Source: a bacterium (GTDB lineage: Bacteria; CAYTYR01; UBA6262). Taken from it: 53,619 nucleotides of DNA. This document shows positions 35,639 to 44,708 of the stretch, piece by piece (within the stretch, counting starts at the first letter, position 1; each line of letters begins with the position of its first letter). The notes beneath the pieces are model-generated. The model was not told where the DNA came from. It saw only the letters and a program-made list of their open reading frames with translations, and searched no databases. The position numbers and the translations under genes are program-made. Location: NCBI GenBank assembly GCA_028712365.1, contig JAQTQE010000011.1, positions 1 to 53,619 on the forward strand. Reading direction: 5' to 3'.

Positions 35639-35648
35639 GGCTAAAGAA

Positions 35649-36743
35649 ATGATCCCTATCATTGACTTGAAGGCACAATACCAGACTTTAAAAAATGAGA
35701 TCGATGCCGCGGTAGCTCAAGTGGTCTCTAGCGGCGCTTATATCCTGGGCCCGGAAGTTGCAGGGCTGGAAAAAGAAATTGCGGTTTATGCCGACACAAA
35801 ATACGCGATCGGGGTAAATTCCGGTACAGACGCATTACTATTGGCTCTAAAGGCTTGTGACATCGGCCCTGGTGATGAAGTGATCACTACCGCCTTTAGT
35901 TTCATTGCCACCGCAGAAGTGATCGCCTTCCTTGGCGCCAAGCCTGTTTTTGTCGATATCAATAAGGAAGATTTCAATATCAATGTGGATCTGATCGAGG
36001 CTAAAATAACGCCGCGGACCAGAGCTGTTATTCCGGTGCATTTGTATGGCCAACCGGCAGAAATGGACCGGATCATGGCTATCGCCGCCAAGCACAAATT
36101 AAAAATTATTGAAGACTGCGCCCAGGCTTTGGGAGCGGAATATAACGGTAAGCGGGTCGGCAGTATCGGTGATATCGGGTGCATCAGCTTTTTCCCTACC
36201 AAAAACCTGGGAGCTTATGGTGACGGCGGCATGATCGTCACGAATGATGAAAAAGCTTATAGCACGCTTAAAAAACTGCATGTGCACGGCGCCGGGGAAA
36301 AATATGTCCATGAATTGCTGGGGGTCAATAGCCGTCTGGACGCATTACAGGCCGCGATCTTGCGGGTAAAACTTAGGTCCCTGGATACCTGGATCAACCG
36401 CCGGAACGAGATTGCCAAAAAATATGCTCAAGGACTGGCTGGTTTGCCTCTTTTCCTGCCCAACCCTAAAAAGCATGTTCGTCATGTCTTTAATCAGTTC
36501 ACTATTAGCACGGATAAGAGAAATGAATTACAGAAATATCTGAAAGAGAAACAAATAGGCACGGCTATTCATTATCCCATTTCCCTGCCTTTGCAGCAGG
36601 CCTTCGCGTATCTGCGGCACGACCGGTCGCAGTTTCCGGTAGCCGCCGCCGCGGCAGAGACGGTCCTGTCTATTCCGGCTTATCCGGAAATGACCACGGC
36701 ACAGATCGATACGGTGATAGATAATATTAAGGCGTTTTATTAG
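35649..36743 (+). CDS. wbpE: DegT/DnrJ/EryC1 aminotransferase, WbpE-like
   Basis: 364 aa from ATG 35649, 7 nt after GAGG; the frame is open back to 35604 inside the previous gene. IPIIDLKAQYQTLKNEIDAAV at the start is typical of the WbpE/WlbC group. The PLP lysine is Lys185 in FFPTKNLGAYGDGG. In the WbpE group the substrate is UDP-3-keto-GlcNAc uronic acid, which is given a 3-amino group from glutamate. The neighbours (WbpI-like, WbpB-WbpD-like) belong to the same pathway, which supports this over other DegT functions. Confidence 0.85.
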   Translation: MIPIIDLKAQYQTLKNEIDAAVAQVVSSGAYILGPEVAGLEKEIAVYADTKYAIGVNSGTDALLLALKACDIGPGDEVITTAFSFIATAEVIAFLGAKPVFVDINKEDFNINVDLIEAKITPRTRAVIPVHLYGQPAEMDRIMAIAAKHKLKIIEDCAQALGAEYNGKRVGSIGDIGCISFFPTKNLGAYGDGGMIVTNDEKAYSTLKKLHVHGAGEKYVHELLGVNSRLDALQAAILRVKLRSLDTWINRRNEIAKKYAQGLAGLPLFLPNPKKHVRHVFNQFTISTDKRNELQKYLKEKQIGTAIHYPISLPLQQAFAYLRHDRSQFPVAAAAAETVLSIPAYPEMTTAQIDTVIDNIKAFY

Positions 36744-36758
36744 AAGGGAATTTGCGCC

Positions 36759-37901
36759 ATGATCAAGATAGCTCATATTGTCGGGGCCAGGCCGCAATTT
36801 ATCAAATGCGCGCCTTTACTGCGCTCTTTCCATAAATACCATGGCGTCCTGAAGAGTGTTCTTATCCATACCGGGCAGCATTATGATTATTTAATGTCTG
36901 AGATCTTTTTTCGTGAGCTGGGCGTGGTAGCACCGGATTACCATTTAGGTGTCGGCTCCAGCAGTCAGGGTCAGCAAACAGGGCAGATCATGGAAAAGAC
37001 GGAAAAGGTACTAAGAAGAATAAAACCCGCTGCCTGTCTGGTTTATGGGGATACTAATTCAACCTTGGGTGGCGCCCTGGCTGCGGCTAAACTACGGATA
37101 CCGGTCATCCATGTGGAAGCTGGCCTGAGGAGTTATGATAAGCGCATGCCGGAAGAAATAAACCGGGTCTTGACCGACCATCTCTCAACCCTGCTCTTAT
37201 GTCCTACTGAAAACGCGGTGTCTAATCTCAAAAAAGAAGGATTTAACCAAATAATCAATGAAGGTAGATTGTTAGGCCTGAAAAATTCATCCCTGAAACA
37301 AACTTTAGACCTGAACCAGCCCCAGGTAGCCAATGTCGGGGATGTGATGTTCGACGCTTTATTATTCGCCTCCGGCCTGGCTGAAAAAAGATCGAGTATT
37401 ATAGCCCGGTCCGGTTTATGGGCAAAGCGATATGCGGTATTGACGATCCACCGGGCGGAGAATGCCGATGACCTGGAAAAATTAGAACAGTTGCTGCGGT
37501 TTGCCGTAAAAGCGGCAGCCGGCTTGCCGCTGGTGTTCCCTGTGCACCCGCGTACTGCAAAGAACCTGAAAACGCTTAAAAGCAAATATGCGTATGCGAT
37601 CAGGTTCACTGATCCATTGGGCTATTTTGATATGTTAAAACTGGTACATCATAGCGCGCTGGTTTTTACCGATTCAGGCGGACTGCAAAAAGAAGCGTTC
37701 TGGCTTGGGGTTCGCTGTGTCACTTTGCGGGAACAGACAGAATGGATAGAAACTATACGTGGTGGCAATAATGTCCTGTACCGCGCTTACCGTAAAAAGC
37801 ATCATTGGCCAACAAACCAGCTTGCTTATTACGGCGATGGGCAGGCTGCGGAGAGGATCGCAAAAATCGTTGCCAGTTACGTGAAAAGGAGAAAAAAATG
37901 A
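36759..37901 (+). CDS. wbpI: UDP-N-acetylglucosamine 2-epimerase family, WbpI/WecB-like
   Basis: 380 aa. It has GARPQFIK at the N terminus, VYGDTNSTLGGALAA, HVEAGLRSYDKRMPEEINR and DSGGLQKEAFWLGV, all conserved in non-hydrolysing 2-epimerases. WecB acts on UDP-GlcNAc, whereas WbpI acts on UDP-2,3-diacetamido glucuronic acid to give the manno form. The pathway context favours WbpI. Its stop overlaps the next start (ATGA). Confidence 0.87.
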   Translation: MIKIAHIVGARPQFIKCAPLLRSFHKYHGVLKSVLIHTGQHYDYLMSEIFFRELGVVAPDYHLGVGSSSQGQQTGQIMEKTEKVLRRIKPAACLVYGDTNSTLGGALAAAKLRIPVIHVEAGLRSYDKRMPEEINRVLTDHLSTLLLCPTENAVSNLKKEGFNQIINEGRLLGLKNSSLKQTLDLNQPQVANVGDVMFDALLFASGLAEKRSSIIARSGLWAKRYAVLTIHRAENADDLEKLEQLLRFAVKAAAGLPLVFPVHPRTAKNLKTLKSKYAYAIRFTDPLGYFDMLKLVHHSALVFTDSGGLQKEAFWLGVRCVTLREQTEWIETIRGGNNVLYRAYRKKHHWPTNQLAYYGDGQAAERIAKIVASYVKRRKK

Positions 37902-39475
37902 CCGTTACCCAAGATAAAATCATCGGACACATAGGTTTGGGTTACTGGGGTAGGAATATTCTACGGAATTTGTATGAAATGGGTATATTGCACACTGCCT
38001 GCGATTCAGATCCCCGGATAGTTGAAGAAAAAAAGAGCCAGTTTCCCCAAGCTAAGTACACTGTTGCCTACGGAGATATTTTACGTGATCCGGAAATAAA
38101 AGCGATCACCATTGCTTCCCCGGCGGTTACCCATTATCAAATAGCCAAGGAAGCCTTATTGGCGGGGAAAGACGTTTTTGTAGAGAAACCATTAGCCTTG
38201 ACGGTCAAGGAAGGTCAGGAACTGGTGACTATTGCCGCCCGCGAAAAAAGGATCTTAATGGTCGGACATATCTTGCAATACCACCCGGCGGTGGTCAAGT
38301 TGAAAGAGATAATATCTTCCGGGAAACTAGGCAAGGTCCAATATATCTATTCCAACCGGCTGAATATCGGTAAATTACGGACGGAGGAAAATATCCTGTG
38401 GAGTTTCGCGCCGCATGATATTTCCGTCATTCTGATGCTGATCGGGGAAGAGCCGGTAAAAGTCACGGCGACGGGTGGGGCTTATCTTAATCAGGGTGTA
38501 TTTGACACGACTATGACTGCCTTGGAATTCAAGAACGGTGTTAAAGGGCACATTTTTGTTAGTTGGCTGCATCCGTATAAAGAACAAAAACTGATCGTGG
38601 TCGGGACCACGGCGATGGCTGTTTTCGACGATATGACGAAAGAAAAACTATTTGTGTATCCGCATAAGATAGAATGGAAAGAAGGCAAGATACCAGTAGC
38701 GCAAAAAGAAGAATACCAGGTTATTCCGGTTGATGCGTCTGAACCTTTAAAGTTGGAGTTGACGCAGTTCTTGGACAGCGTGCGGCAAAACAAAAAACCG
38801 GTTACAGATGGGGAAGAGGGATTACGGGTACTGCGGGTGCTGGAAGCGGCTGAAAAAGACCTGGCTGGGGCAGTGCCTTTACACCGCAACAGCGCTGCCA
38901 ATGTGTTCATCCATGAAAGCGCTTATGTCGATGAAAATGTGGAGATCGGTGCCGGGACTAAGATCTGGCATTTTTCCCATATCCTCAAAGGAACGAAGAT
39001 CGGGGAAATGTGTGTGATCGGGCAAAATGTAGCCATCGGGCCGGATGTAACCGTAGGGAATAACTGCAAGATCCAGAATAATGTCTCTGTTTATAAGGCA
39101 GTAACACTGGAAGACGATGTTTTTTGCGGTCCTTCCTGTGTTTTTACGAACGTTTATAATCCACGCTCCTTCATTGAGAGGAAGAGTGAATTTCGCCGGA
39201 CGCTGGTGAAAAAAGGGGCTTCGATCGGAGCCAATGCCACAGTAGTCTGCGGTGCTACTATCGGCAGCTATTCTTTTGTCGGAGCCGGAGCGGTAGTGAA
39301 AGCGGATGTCCCGGATTATGCCATCGTTGCCGGTGTGCCGGCCAGGCAAGTAGGCTGGACCTGCAAATGCGGTACCACCTTAAAACCCGGTAAAGGAAAT
39401 GCTGCCTGCAGCAAATGCGGCAGTGAATATAAAATAGAAGATAATAAACTAGCGGTGATCAAAGAAAATATCTGA
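37898..39475 (+). CDS. Fused 3-dehydrogenase and 3-N-acetyltransferase (WbpB-WbpD fusion) with zinc ribbon
   Basis: 525 aa from ATG 37898, just after AAAAGGAG. Residues 1-~325 form a Gfo/Idh/MocA oxidoreductase (GHIGLGYWGRN nucleotide loop, FVEKPLALT) like WbpB/WlbA, which oxidises UDP-GlcNAc uronic acid at C3. Residues ~337-490 form a left-handed beta-helix acyltransferase like WbpD/WlbB (IHESAYVDENVEIGAGTKIW, then VGAGAVVKADVPDYAIVAGVPAR). The tail has two cysteine pairs (CKCG and CSKCG), a zinc ribbon. The two enzymes flank the WbpE step of one pathway, so the fusion could channel its product. No UDP-GlcNAc 6-dehydrogenase (WbpA) is in the window. Confidence 0.87.
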   Translation: MTVTQDKIIGHIGLGYWGRNILRNLYEMGILHTACDSDPRIVEEKKSQFPQAKYTVAYGDILRDPEIKAITIASPAVTHYQIAKEALLAGKDVFVEKPLALTVKEGQELVTIAAREKRILMVGHILQYHPAVVKLKEIISSGKLGKVQYIYSNRLNIGKLRTEENILWSFAPHDISVILMLIGEEPVKVTATGGAYLNQGVFDTTMTALEFKNGVKGHIFVSWLHPYKEQKLIVVGTTAMAVFDDMTKEKLFVYPHKIEWKEGKIPVAQKEEYQVIPVDASEPLKLELTQFLDSVRQNKKPVTDGEEGLRVLRVLEAAEKDLAGAVPLHRNSAANVFIHESAYVDENVEIGAGTKIWHFSHILKGTKIGEMCVIGQNVAIGPDVTVGNNCKIQNNVSVYKAVTLEDDVFCGPSCVFTNVYNPRSFIERKSEFRRTLVKKGASIGANATVVCGATIGSYSFVGAGAVVKADVPDYAIVAGVPARQVGWTCKCGTTLKPGKGNAACSKCGSEYKIEDNKLAVIKENI

Positions 39476-39497
39476 TCAAAAGAAGGACAGTTTACGA

Positions 39498-40709
39498 ATG
39501 AAAATTCCCATAACCAAACCAGTTTTTGATGATGCCGAGAAGAAGAATATTATTAAGCCCCTGGATAGCGGTTGGGTGGTCCAGGGTAAGTTTGTCGCGA
39601 AATTTGAAAAATTGTTCACCTTGTTTACCGGAGCAAGATATGCTTTTGCCGTTACCAGTTGTACTACGGCTTTGCATTTGGCCTTGGCAGCCCTAAAAAT
39701 TAAGCCCGGAGATAAAGTAATCGTTCCCTCTTTTACTTTTGTGGCTACTGTTAATGCCGTTGAATATACCGGGGCGGAACCGGTCTTTTGTGATATCGAT
39801 CTAAAAACTTTTAATATTGATATGGGACAGCTGGAAACAATATTAATGAAGGATAAAGGCCATAAGATCAAAGCAGTGATCCCCGTGCATTTGTTCGGTC
39901 TTTGCGCCGAGATGGAGAAGATAGTCAAAATAGCCGGGAAGTATCACTTAAAAATAGTGGAAGATGCCGCTTGTGCCTTGGGGTCCAAGATCGGCAATAT
40001 TCATGCCGGGGTATTCGGTGATGCCGGTTGTTTCTCGTTTCATCCCCGGAAAGTAATTACCACCGGGGAAGGGGGAATGGTAATTACCAATAATCCCGCC
40101 CTGGCGCAGAGGTTAACTTCTCTGCGCGACCATGGAGCCAGTAAAACAGATTTGCAAAGGCATACGGCCAAAGGAGGTTCGCTCTTGCCTGATTATGACC
40201 TGCTGGGGTATAATTACCGCTTGACGGATCTGCAGGGAGCGTTAGGCGTCTGCCAAATGGCCAAGGCTAAAGCCATCATAAACAAGAGAAGAATAAGGGC
40301 CGGGAAATATAACCAGGTCCTGCAAGAAGAAAGAAATATAATTACCCCTTGGGTGCCAGATAATTATACCCACACCTACCAGTCTTACGTGTGTTTATTT
40401 ACCAACGGTGAAAGCAGGGAAAGGGTGATTAACTATACGCCGGATAAAATAAATAAATTGAACAAGACCCGGAATAGGATAATGTTTGCGCTGGAAGACA
40501 AGGGAATAGCGGTGCGGCAAGGTACGCATGCTGTTCATACCCTGGGGTATTATAAAAATAAATACGGTTTACGCTCCCAGGATTGTTTTGCTTCTTATAT
40601 CGCCGACCGGTTAAGTATCGCCCTGCCTTTATATGCAGAAATGACCACTAAAGAATTTAATTGGGTAGTCCAGGTCTTAAAAAATGCTCTAAAAAAATAT
40701 GCAGCCTAA
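39498..40709 (+). CDS. DegT/DnrJ/EryC1 aminotransferase, second copy
   Basis: 403 aa. KIPITKPVFDDAEKKNI and SGWVVQGKFVAKFE are typical of perosamine- and ArnB-type sugar aminotransferases, and Lys185 in FSFHPRKVITTGEGG is the PLP site. It is distinct from the WbpE-like protein and longer by ~40 residues. It probably makes a 4-amino-deoxy sugar from a 4-keto NDP-sugar, but no 4,6-dehydratase is clearly present. The formyltransferase further along could act on such an amine. Confidence 0.85.
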   Translation: MKIPITKPVFDDAEKKNIIKPLDSGWVVQGKFVAKFEKLFTLFTGARYAFAVTSCTTALHLALAALKIKPGDKVIVPSFTFVATVNAVEYTGAEPVFCDIDLKTFNIDMGQLETILMKDKGHKIKAVIPVHLFGLCAEMEKIVKIAGKYHLKIVEDAACALGSKIGNIHAGVFGDAGCFSFHPRKVITTGEGGMVITNNPALAQRLTSLRDHGASKTDLQRHTAKGGSLLPDYDLLGYNYRLTDLQGALGVCQMAKAKAIINKRRIRAGKYNQVLQEERNIITPWVPDNYTHTYQSYVCLFTNGESRERVINYTPDKINKLNKTRNRIMFALEDKGIAVRQGTHAVHTLGYYKNKYGLRSQDCFASYIADRLSIALPLYAEMTTKEFNWVVQVLKNALKKYAA

Positions 40710-40731
40710 TAAAGTATTATAAGGTGGGTTT

Positions 40732-41190
40732 ATGAAAATCTTAAAAAAATTAAGGGACCAGATATTTACCAAGTGTCATCATTTTCCGGCTAACCCCTAT
40801 AATCCACATTGCTGGATCATTGGAGACCCTAAGATAGGACCTAAATGCTGGATTGGTGCTTTTACCGTAATTGATGGATCGGGTGGCTTATCGATAGGCG
40901 AAGGGACCACCGTATCATGTGGCGTGCATATCTATACTCATAGTGCTGTACGGAGAAATATTTCCGCTAATAAATACCCGCAGATCGATAGAAAACCAGT
41001 GCAGATCGGTCAATTTTGCCATATCGGCCCAAATAGTACCATCCTGATGGGAGTAAAGATCGGCAATAGAGTGGTAGTTGGAGCGGGTTCAGTTATTTTA
41101 GAGGATACCGAGATTCCTGATGATGCAACGGTTGTCGGTAATCCGGGCCGGGTAATAAATCTGCGATCAAATAAACTTTGGGAAAAATAA
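40732..41190 (+). CDS. Hexapeptide-repeat acyltransferase
   Basis: 152 aa. It consists of left-handed beta-helix turns (IGDPKIGPKCWIGAFTVID, then IGQFCHIGPNSTILMGVKIGNRVVVGAGS) and ends VVGNPGRVINL. HIYTHSAV supplies a likely catalytic His region. It probably transfers an acetyl group to a sugar amine or hydroxyl. The acceptor is unknown; the amine made by the preceding aminotransferase is a candidate. Confidence 0.82.
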   Translation: MKILKKLRDQIFTKCHHFPANPYNPHCWIIGDPKIGPKCWIGAFTVIDGSGGLSIGEGTTVSCGVHIYTHSAVRRNISANKYPQIDRKPVQIGQFCHIGPNSTILMGVKIGNRVVVGAGSVILEDTEIPDDATVVGNPGRVINLRSNKLWEK

Positions 41191-41195
41191 TCTAA

Positions 41196-43076
41196 ATGTG
41201 TGGTGTAGCCGGAATCCTAAATACTGATAAAAAACCTGTTTCCTCACCCGCTCTTAAGCGCATGGTAGAGGCGATAGCCCATCGCGGCCCTGACGGCTTG
41301 GACTTCTATCTGGATCGATTTATAGGATTGGGACATTGCCGTCTGGCTATTCTTGATCTGTCACCACGGGGCAATCAGCCTATGTCCACTGCGGATGGCC
41401 GTTTTGTCATCACTTATAATGGAGAAGTTTATAATTACCGGGAGATCAGGACTGAGCTGCGTAAATTCGGGCATAAGTTTAACAGTAATACCGATACTGA
41501 AGTAGTTTTGCACGCTTATACCCAATGGGGAGAAGATTGTTTAAGTCGTTTTAACGGTATGTTCGCTTTTGCTGTCTGGGATAAGAAAAAGCAAGAACTT
41601 TTTTTGGCGAGAGACCGGTACGGTATGAAGCCGCTTTATTACGCCTTAATCAATAATACTTTTATTTTTGCCTCGGAACAAAAAGCGATTATCTCCCACC
41701 CTGTAATGAAGCAGGAAATAGATCTGGAAGCTTTATTGGAATATTTTACCTTCCAAAATATATTTACTAATAAGACCTTATTGAAAGGTATAAAGTTATT
41801 TCCGGCCGGTAATTGGGCCAAGGTCTTGCCTGGTACTGTCGGCCTGGAAACAGTGCCGTACTGGGATTTTCATTTTCAAGAGCCCACAAAACCAGCTTCT
41901 GATGCTGAGTACATTGAAGAACTAGACCGTCTTTTCCATCAGGCGGTTAAAAGACAACTGGTAAGCGATGTGGAGATTGGCTCCTATTTGAGCGGGGGTA
42001 TTGATTCCGGAGCGGTTACCGCCATTGCCGCTGGTCAGCTTCCGTATATTAAGACTTTTACCTGCGGCTTTGACCTGCACTCGGCTTCAGGCCTGGAATT
42101 GGGATTTGATGAACGCAGAAGAGCTGAATTTATGTCCTATCTCTTCAAAACTGAGCATTATGAAATGGTGCTAAAGTCGGGAGACATGGAGAGGATTCTG
42201 CCTGAGTTTGCCTGGTATTTGGAAGAACCGCGCATCGGCCAAAGTTATCCCAACTATTATATAGCGCAGCTGGCCTCCAAATTCGTTAAAGTCGTTTTGA
42301 CCGGTGCCGCCGGTGACGAATTATTCGGGGGTTATCCCTGGCGCTATTACCATGTGATAGTTAATAATGATTTTGAGCAGTATATTGACAAGTATTACGC
42401 TTATTGGCAGCGCTTGATACCTAACCAGGACATTCGCTCTGTTTTTGCGCCGGTTTGGCCTCAGGTCAAACATATCCGGACCAGGGATATATTCAGGGAT
42501 GTTTTCAAGAAGCACGCTAATAAACTGGCCAGCCCGGCGGATTACGTAAACCATTCCCTTTATTTTGAGGCTAAAACTTTTCTCCATAGCTTGTTAGTAG
42601 TAGAAGACAAGCTAAGTATGGCGCACAGCCTGGAAACACGAGTGCCTTTCCTGGATAATGACCTGGTGGACTTTGCCATGCAAATACCGGTAAAGTTAAA
42701 ATTACGGAATTTAAAGGAAGTTATCCGTTTGAATGAGAACGAGCCGGGATTGAAAGCCTCGAAGTATTATGAAAAAACAAGGGATGGTAAGTTGATCTTA
42801 CGGAAAGTCATGAACAAGTATATCCCGCCGCGTATCACGACAGCGGTAAAACAGGGATTTTCCGCCCCGGACGCTTCCTGGTTTAAAGGAGAAAGTATAG
42901 AATATGTAAAAAATTTATTATACGATAAAAGAGCCAGGCTTTATAATTACCTGGATCGCAAGTCCGTGCAACATTTGGTGGAAGAACACTTAAATGGGAC
43001 GCAAAACCGGAGATTATTCATCTGGTCACTACTTAATTTTGAATGGTGGTGTCGGAAATATCTTGAGACTAAATAA
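41196..43076 (+). CDS. Asparagine synthetase-like amidotransferase, copy 1
   Basis: 626 aa. The N-terminal glutaminase has catalytic Cys2 (MCGVAGIL), HRGPDG and YNGEVYNYREI. The synthetase half has the PP-loop SGGIDSG (266-272) and later SLETRVPFLDNDLVDFA. All catalytic parts look intact. In glycan loci, relatives such as WbpS and WbmI are thought to amidate uronic-acid sugars to uronamides. With the aminouronate pathway beside it, this is more likely than ordinary asparagine synthesis. Assignment to a substrate is inference. Confidence 0.85.
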   Translation: MCGVAGILNTDKKPVSSPALKRMVEAIAHRGPDGLDFYLDRFIGLGHCRLAILDLSPRGNQPMSTADGRFVITYNGEVYNYREIRTELRKFGHKFNSNTDTEVVLHAYTQWGEDCLSRFNGMFAFAVWDKKKQELFLARDRYGMKPLYYALINNTFIFASEQKAIISHPVMKQEIDLEALLEYFTFQNIFTNKTLLKGIKLFPAGNWAKVLPGTVGLETVPYWDFHFQEPTKPASDAEYIEELDRLFHQAVKRQLVSDVEIGSYLSGGIDSGAVTAIAAGQLPYIKTFTCGFDLHSASGLELGFDERRRAEFMSYLFKTEHYEMVLKSGDMERILPEFAWYLEEPRIGQSYPNYYIAQLASKFVKVVLTGAAGDELFGGYPWRYYHVIVNNDFEQYIDKYYAYWQRLIPNQDIRSVFAPVWPQVKHIRTRDIFRDVFKKHANKLASPADYVNHSLYFEAKTFLHSLLVVEDKLSMAHSLETRVPFLDNDLVDFAMQIPVKLKLRNLKEVIRLNENEPGLKASKYYEKTRDGKLILRKVMNKYIPPRITTAVKQGFSAPDASWFKGESIEYVKNLLYDKRARLYNYLDRKSVQHLVEEHLNGTQNRRLFIWSLLNFEWWCRKYLETK

Positions 43077-43080
43077 AACT

Positions 43081-43974
43081 ATGGACAAAAAACAAAGACA
43101 GACCAGAGATTGCTTCGATTACAAGTGGGCTAAGAGAGATACTTATGAAAGTGCTGCTTTGAAAAAGAAGTCTTTTCGCTGGCTGGTTGACCGCTATTTT
43201 GGCTCCGTGAAAGAACTTAATGATTTTCTGAAGCGCAATAAGGGTAAGGATATTTTAGATGCTGGCTGCGGCAGTTGTTTTTCCGCGTCAATATTATTTG
43301 GTCCTGCTCTTAGTCAGATGAAGTACCTGGGCGTGGATATATCCGACTCGATAAAAGTAGGGCATCAGCGCCTGGCTGAAAAGGGGATCGAAGCCGAGTT
43401 CCTGAAATCTTCCCTGGATTGTTTGAAACTGGATCGCCGCTTCGATGTTGTTTTTTGCGAAGGAGTGCTGCATCACACTTCTGATCCTTTCCTGACTCTA
43501 AAAAACCTGGTAAAGCACTTAAAGAAAAATGGCCAAGTCATGTTCTATGTGTATAAGAAAAAGGCTCCAGTCCGTGAGTTTACCGATGATCTTATCCGTG
43601 CACAGCTGGCAAAAGTTAACAATAAAGAAGCCTGGGAGAAGCTCATTCCCCTAACCAAACTCGGGCAGACCTTAGGGGCATTGAATAAAAAAATAACTCT
43701 TAAGGAAGATATAGACCTGCTGGGTATCCCGCGTGGCACTTACGACCTGCAACGATTATTTTACTGGTATTTTCTAAAAATGTACTATGACCGGAACTTT
43801 TCCGTAGCGGAAATGAATCATATAAATTTTGACTGGTTCAGGCCGTTGAATTGTTATCGCTTCACTCCTGATGAAGTAGAATCCTGGTTGAAAAAATTAA
43901 AATTAAAAAAACAACGGTTTGTTGTTGAAGACGCGGGTATAACGGTTGTGGCGCGGAAGGGTGACCATGAATAA
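43081..43974 (+). CDS. Class I SAM-dependent methyltransferase, second
   Basis: 297 aa from ATG 43081, 4 nt after the amidotransferase stop; the frame is open further back inside that gene. ILDAGCGSCFSASIL is the SAM loop, GVDISDSIKVG is motif II and FCEGVLHHTSDPF is motif IV. The C-terminal third (LQRLFYWYFLKMYYD, NHINFDWFRP, YRFTPDEVESWL) matches a group of methyltransferases found in polysaccharide clusters. The acceptor is unknown. Confidence 0.8.
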   Translation: MDKKQRQTRDCFDYKWAKRDTYESAALKKKSFRWLVDRYFGSVKELNDFLKRNKGKDILDAGCGSCFSASILFGPALSQMKYLGVDISDSIKVGHQRLAEKGIEAEFLKSSLDCLKLDRRFDVVFCEGVLHHTSDPFLTLKNLVKHLKKNGQVMFYVYKKKAPVREFTDDLIRAQLAKVNNKEAWEKLIPLTKLGQTLGALNKKITLKEDIDLLGIPRGTYDLQRLFYWYFLKMYYDRNFSVAEMNHINFDWFRPLNCYRFTPDEVESWLKKLKLKKQRFVVEDAGITVVARKGDHE

Positions 43975-44707
43975 AAAGCATGCTTTTAATGATTTTACGG
44001 AAAAAAACTACGCGAGATTATTAAAAGCCGCTAAAATTAATTATCAGTTTAAAGGTTACGCGGATTATAAAAAAAGCGGTAAAATGATCATTATGCGGCA
44101 TGATATTGATTATTCAGTCCATCGTGCCTGCAGCTTAGCCCAAATAGAAGCGCGGCAGGATATCCAAACCACTTATTTTATTAATTTGCATAGTGAATAT
44201 TATAATATATGGGAAAAGGAGATTGCTCAATTGATCGGCAAGATCATTTCCCTGGGACATGAGATAGGATTGCATTTTGACCCGATGTTTTATGAAAAAG
44301 ATCCTGGTAATTTAGTGGAACATTTGACCTGGGAAAAGTCTATTTTGGAAAAACTCTTTAAACAAGCTGTCCAGGTATTTTCCTTTCATAACCCGAGCGT
44401 AGGCAATTGGTTAGACGTGAAAAAAGAGAGAATAGGAGGCATGTTGAATGCTTATTCAGCTTATTTTAAGGAAAACTATCATTATTGTTCAGACTCCAAC
44501 GGGTATTGGCGGTTTGAGCGTTTAGGGGATGTCCTCAAAGAGGCCAAAGAAGTAAAACTGCACCTTTTAATTCATCCCGAATGGTGGACGCCCAGAGCTA
44601 TAAGCCCGCGCCGGCGGATCACCCGGTGTATAGACGGCAGAGCGAAAAAACAGCTTGATTTATATAAAGCCTTGTTAAAAAAATGGGGTAGAAAAGATAT
44701 TACCTGA
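43967..44707 (+). CDS. Polysaccharide deacetylase-like protein
   Basis: 246 aa from ATG 43967, 5 nt after GGAAGGG and overlapping the previous gene by 8 nt. IIMRHDIDYSVHRACSLA and LGHEIGLHFDPMFYE are the acidic and His motifs of the NodB-like deacetylase group that carries RHDxD. YHYCSDSNGYWR and LLIHPEWW follow. It may remove N-acetyl groups from a glycan intermediate; no secretion signal is seen, so it would act in the cytoplasm. Confidence 0.75.
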   Translation: MNKKHAFNDFTEKNYARLLKAAKINYQFKGYADYKKSGKMIIMRHDIDYSVHRACSLAQIEARQDIQTTYFINLHSEYYNIWEKEIAQLIGKIISLGHEIGLHFDPMFYEKDPGNLVEHLTWEKSILEKLFKQAVQVFSFHNPSVGNWLDVKKERIGGMLNAYSAYFKENYHYCSDSNGYWRFERLGDVLKEAKEVKLHLLIHPEWWTPRAISPRRRITRCIDGRAKKQLDLYKALLKKWGRKDIT

Positions 44708-44708
44708 A

